From the NCBI GenBank assembly GCA_016295145.1, contig JAEDLR010000076.1, forward strand, positions 1 through 6,904: 6,904 nucleotides of DNA. The letters run 5' to 3'. The notes below the pieces were generated by a model, which made no database searches, was not told the DNA's origin, and was given only the letters and a program-made list of their open reading frames with translations. A program made the translations under genes and the position numbers. Source of the DNA: Oscillospiraceae bacterium (GTDB lineage: Bacteria > Bacillota > Clostridia > Oscillospirales > Ruminococcaceae). Below are positions 5,067 through 6,904 of this stretch, one piece after another; the first letter of the stretch is position 1; the number at the start of each line of letters is the position of its first letter.

Positions 5067-6356
5067 CTACTTTCCGTTTGCGGGATTATCCAGAACCGTG
5101 CCGTTTTCATCCAACCGTGAACCATGACAGACACAATCCCACGAATGCTCGGCAGCATTCCAATGCAGTGCACATCCTAAATGAGGACAACGTCTTCCCG
5201 AAAAAGACAGCAGATTGACAATGGATTCCAAACCATTGACGAATAGCTGCGGTTTCAGAATGCTTCTCGATGGGCTGAATAAATCTGCATACTCGTTGTT
5301 TTTCCTCTGTACCATATCCGAAAGCAGCATCGCTGAGAGCATTGCACCTGTCATCCCCCACTTATTGAAACCGGTCGCAGTGAACAGTTCTGCTGTTCGG
5401 CTTGAATACTGGCCGATATACGGTATTTCATCAAGGCTCATACAGTCCTGTGCTGCCCAGTGACAATACTCCTTGGCTTGTGGATAATATCGCTTAACAA
5501 AGCTTCGAAGTACAGACCAATTACCGCCTTTTTTACCTGTACGATGACCGCCGCCGCCGAGAAGCAGGTATTTTTGATAATTACGGAAAGACAGCCCCGT
5601 TTGGCTAGCATCGACATACATACCGCCAACATCCTGTGCTTGTTCCAGTGCCAGAACATACGAGCGATGCTGATAAAGTTTCAGAAAATAGCTGCCGTGC
5701 TTGTTGATAAACGGGAAATGTGTTGCGACAATCACCGTTTTGGCACGAATTTCTCCGCAGTCAGTGATAGCCGTATTCCCATGGATTGCCTTGACAAAGG
5801 TGTTTTCATAAATCGTGATGCCCTCTGCAATGGATGCGATGAATTTCAAAGGATTGATCTGTGCCTGATTTGCAACCTTTACCGCTCCTACGGTTGGAAA
5901 AGGCAGCACAAGGCTTTCCTGCAATTTCGCTGAACAACCGATTTTTTCGAGGGCAACCATCTCATCTTCAAGCATTTTCTTATCATTGACGGAGTATACA
6001 TAATTGTCCCTGATTTCATAGTCACAGTCAATTTCACCCGATAACTCCCTATACTTTGAGAAGGCAAGCTGATTCGCTTCAAAATACATTCGTGCAGCTT
6101 CAGCACCGCTGCTTCTGCGTATCTTATGATAAATCAGCCCGTGCTGAAATGTGATTTTCGCTGTGGTATGCCCCGTTGATCCCTGACAGATTTTTCCCTT
6201 TTCCACAAGAATACATTCCACACCGCTTTGCTTCAGAAAGTAGGCTGTCAGAATTCCTGTGATTCCTCCTCCGATTATCAGGACATCCGTTTTTACTCCA
6301 CCTTCAAACTTTGGAAAGCTTGGCATCTGTATGCTATATCGCCAAATCGGCTCCAT
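5067..6356 (-). CDS. FAD-dependent oxidoreductase with C-terminal Rieske [2Fe-2S] centre
   Basis: A 429-residue soluble flavoprotein of the DAO (glycine oxidase-like) fold joined to a Rieske centre, as in Bacillus YhfW. The N-terminal Rossmann motif is LIIGGGITGILTAY (26-39; Gly29, 31, 34) with E52 at the end of beta-2 for the FAD ribose, then GSTGHTTAKITFQHG; near the end of the flavin domain is GFNKWGMTGAMLSAMLLSDM. The Rieske ligands are C390 and H392 (CPHLGC) and C408 and H411 (CVCH), with C395 and C410 placed for the usual disulfide. The Rieske part is only about 40 residues, without obvious leading strands, and the chain stops at DNPANGK. Substrate unknown; oxidation of an amine or amino acid with electrons passed through the cluster is inference. 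The start at 6356 is chosen over an ATG 14 codons upstream because AGGAGG (6366-6361) lies 4 bases ahead and residues MEPIWRYS suit a start. A 60-residue ORF precedes it by 59 bases, probably co-transcribed. Confidence 0.93.
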   Translation of the reverse strand: MEPIWRYSIQMPSFPKFEGGVKTDVLIIGGGITGILTAYFLKQSGVECILVEKGKICQGSTGHTTAKITFQHGLIYHKIRRSSGAEAARMYFEANQLAFSKYRELSGEIDCDYEIRDNYVYSVNDKKMLEDEMVALEKIGCSAKLQESLVLPFPTVGAVKVANQAQINPLKFIASIAEGITIYENTFVKAIHGNTAITDCGEIRAKTVIVATHFPFINKHGSYFLKLYQHRSYVLALEQAQDVGGMYVDASQTGLSFRNYQKYLLLGGGGHRTGKKGGNWSVLRSFVKRYYPQAKEYCHWAAQDCMSLDEIPYIGQYSSRTAELFTATGFNKWGMTGAMLSAMLLSDMVQRKNNEYADLFSPSRSILKPQLFVNGLESIVNLLSFSGRRCPHLGCALHWNAAEHSWDCVCHGSRLDENGTVLDNPANGK

Positions 6357-6415
6357 AGATCCTCCTGTAAAAAAGCAGTTTGGTTGTATGCAGTCCATAT
6401 CAATGTTTATAAATC

Positions 6416-6598
6416 TTACAAATCCGCAGCGGTCAGGTCGTTTTCCACATTGTCTCTTGCAAGGTCATTGTCAATAACAACATAAACATCGGGAATCGGC
6501 TTCTCCTGCGGGAAGGAATTTGTGTGATATTCCTTCTCAGAAGATGGATCTCTCCCCATAAGGATAGACTTGTTATGAGTCTTCATGCGCTTTGCCAC
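6416..6598 (-). CDS. Small protein of unknown function upstream of the Rieske oxidoreductase
   Basis: A 60-residue protein starting at GTG 6598, chosen because GAGG (6610-6607) is exactly 8 bases upstream; in-frame ATGs at 6604 and 6586 sit too near or too far from it, though the frame is open to an ATG at 6667. It begins MAKRMKTHNKSILMGRDPSS, with a basic N-terminus, a Pro-rich middle (FPQEKPIPD) and an acidic end (VYVVIDNDLARDNVENDLTAA). There is no signal peptide, membrane helix or Cys motif. I do not recognise a family. It ends 59 bases before the oxidoreductase start on the same strand with no terminator between, so the two are probably one operon. A role as a partner or regulator of that enzyme is only a guess from position. 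Confidence 0.6.
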   Translation of the reverse strand: MAKRMKTHNKSILMGRDPSSEKEYHTNSFPQEKPIPDVYVVIDNDLARDNVENDLTAADL

Positions 6599-6657
6599 TT
6601 TCATCACCTCGAAAGTAGTATGTGAATATTTGACGAAACTATGTATACGTGAGAATC

Positions 6658-6670
6658 CAGATGTCATCTG
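6658..6670. promoter_or_regulatory. Possible operator palindrome upstream of the small protein gene
   Basis: CAGATG-T-CATCTG is a perfect 6-1-6 inverted repeat, 60 bases upstream of the GTG start, where a regulator could bind. I found no convincing -35/-10 pair next to it. A dyad this short can occur by chance. Confidence 0.2.
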
Positions 6671-6697
6671 AAACCGGACGAAAGTCGCTTAGGCAGC

Positions 6698-6723
6698 AAA
6701 AAAGCCCGAATAATCGGGCTTTT
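6698..6723 (-). terminator. Terminator of the minus-strand tRNA-Gln
   Basis: AAAAGCCCGA (6700-6709) pairs with TCGGGCTTTT (6714-6723) around the loop ATAA. On the minus strand the stem leads into six T (6703-6698). It sits 31 bases past the tRNA 3' end and separates it from the small-protein/oxidoreductase operon. It could also stop weak plus-strand readthrough. Confidence 0.85.
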
Positions 6724-6753
6724 CATGCTAGTGATATTGGTTCACTGGAATAA

Positions 6754-6825
6754 TTGGGGTAGCAGGATTTGAACCTACGAATGCCAGAGTCAAAGTCTGG
6801 TGCCTTACCACTTGGCGATACCCCA
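6754..6825 (-). tRNA. tRNA-Gln (anticodon UUG), minus-strand copy
   Basis: The acceptor TGGGGTA/TACCCCA (6825-6819 with 6761-6755), discriminator A (6754) and anticodon stem CCAGA/TCTGG around CTTTGAC match the plus-strand tRNA-Gln at 2869-2940, as does the T arm. Seventy of 72 bases agree, and both differences are in the variable loop. Flanking bases on either side are unrelated, so only the tRNA itself is shared. No clear promoter lies just upstream; it may be read from a gene beyond the window's right edge. Confidence 0.98.
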
Positions 6826-6858
6826 TCAACGACAGTACGAACAGCCCAAAAATACAGG

Positions 6859-6887
6859 AAAAGCCAGAGAAATGAAGTTCTCTGGCT
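6859..6887 (-). terminator. Probable terminator of an upstream minus-strand gene
   Basis: AGCCAGAGAA (6862-6871) pairs perfectly with TTCTCTGGCT (6878-6887) around a 6-base loop. On the minus strand it runs into TTTTCC, with TATTTTT a few bases on. It would end a transcript that enters from the right of the window; the gene concerned is not visible. The short T run makes it of moderate strength, so some readthrough into tRNA-Gln is possible. Confidence 0.55.
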
Positions 6888-6904
6888 AGTGCCGGCATCG
6901 ATTT

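Noticed and set aside
4621..5127. A 168-codon plus-strand open frame across the GyrI-like gene start and the oxidoreductase end
   Set aside because: It is antisense to two well-supported genes and to a consensus promoter, and its product has no recognisable features.
5460..5933. A 157-codon plus-strand open frame within the oxidoreductase gene
   Set aside because: It is antisense to conserved flavoprotein coding sequence, with no convincing motif.
6886..6904. Right edge read on the minus strand as either a tRNA 3' end (TTTAAA-free T-arm-like AAATCGATG then CCGGCAC) or the end of a coding frame with TAG at 6888-6886
   Set aside because: Fewer than 20 bases are visible, and neither the rest of a tRNA nor of a protein can be confirmed within the window.

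Overview
The window most likely comes from a fibre-degrading gut Ruminococcus (Oscillospiraceae, Firmicutes). The evidence is a secreted multidomain glucuronoxylanase ending in a ruminococcal-type dockerin, strong Shine-Dalgarno sites, consensus sigma-A promoters and tRNAs without an encoded CCA. The cellulosome-type dockerin and balanced base composition suggest the R. flavefaciens / R. champanellensis group; that placement is inference.

Left part (1-2536): the first 53 bases may be the end of an insertion sequence. It abuts a minus-strand remnant of an ECF sigma factor gene that keeps its promoter and ribosome binding site but has a stop in place of a conserved Trp and loses similarity after about 29 residues. 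Diverging from it, on the plus strand, is the main gene of the window: a GH30 subfamily 8 glucuronoxylanase with a CBM22 module, a poly-Thr linker and a dockerin, followed by a strong terminator.

Middle (2540-3946): a tRNA-Leu(UAA) gene with a perfect promoter and its own terminator, then tRNA-Gln(UUG), then a DMT/EamA-type membrane transporter only 66 bases downstream of the tRNA.

Right part (3949-6904), all on the minus strand: a possible tRNA-Gln(UUG) near-duplicate, a 60-residue protein of unknown function, an FAD-dependent oxidoreductase with a very short C-terminal Rieske centre, a GyrI-like small-molecule-binding protein with its own consensus promoter, and what looks like a frameshifted gene remnant ending in a terminator hairpin. 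The transporter and the GyrI/remnant unit converge at 3859-3976.

Functionally only the xylanase is clearly a specialist gene: exported, docked to a scaffoldin, and cutting methylglucuronic-acid-substituted xylan. The other genes look like a generic detoxification/redox and transport set bracketed by two oppositely oriented tRNA-Gln genes. I see no CRISPR array, complete transposase, phage gene or toxin-antitoxin pair, and no clear new multi-gene system. The most unusual items are the two decayed genes, the inverted tRNA-Gln pair, the odd second dockerin repeat and the minimal Rieske tail.
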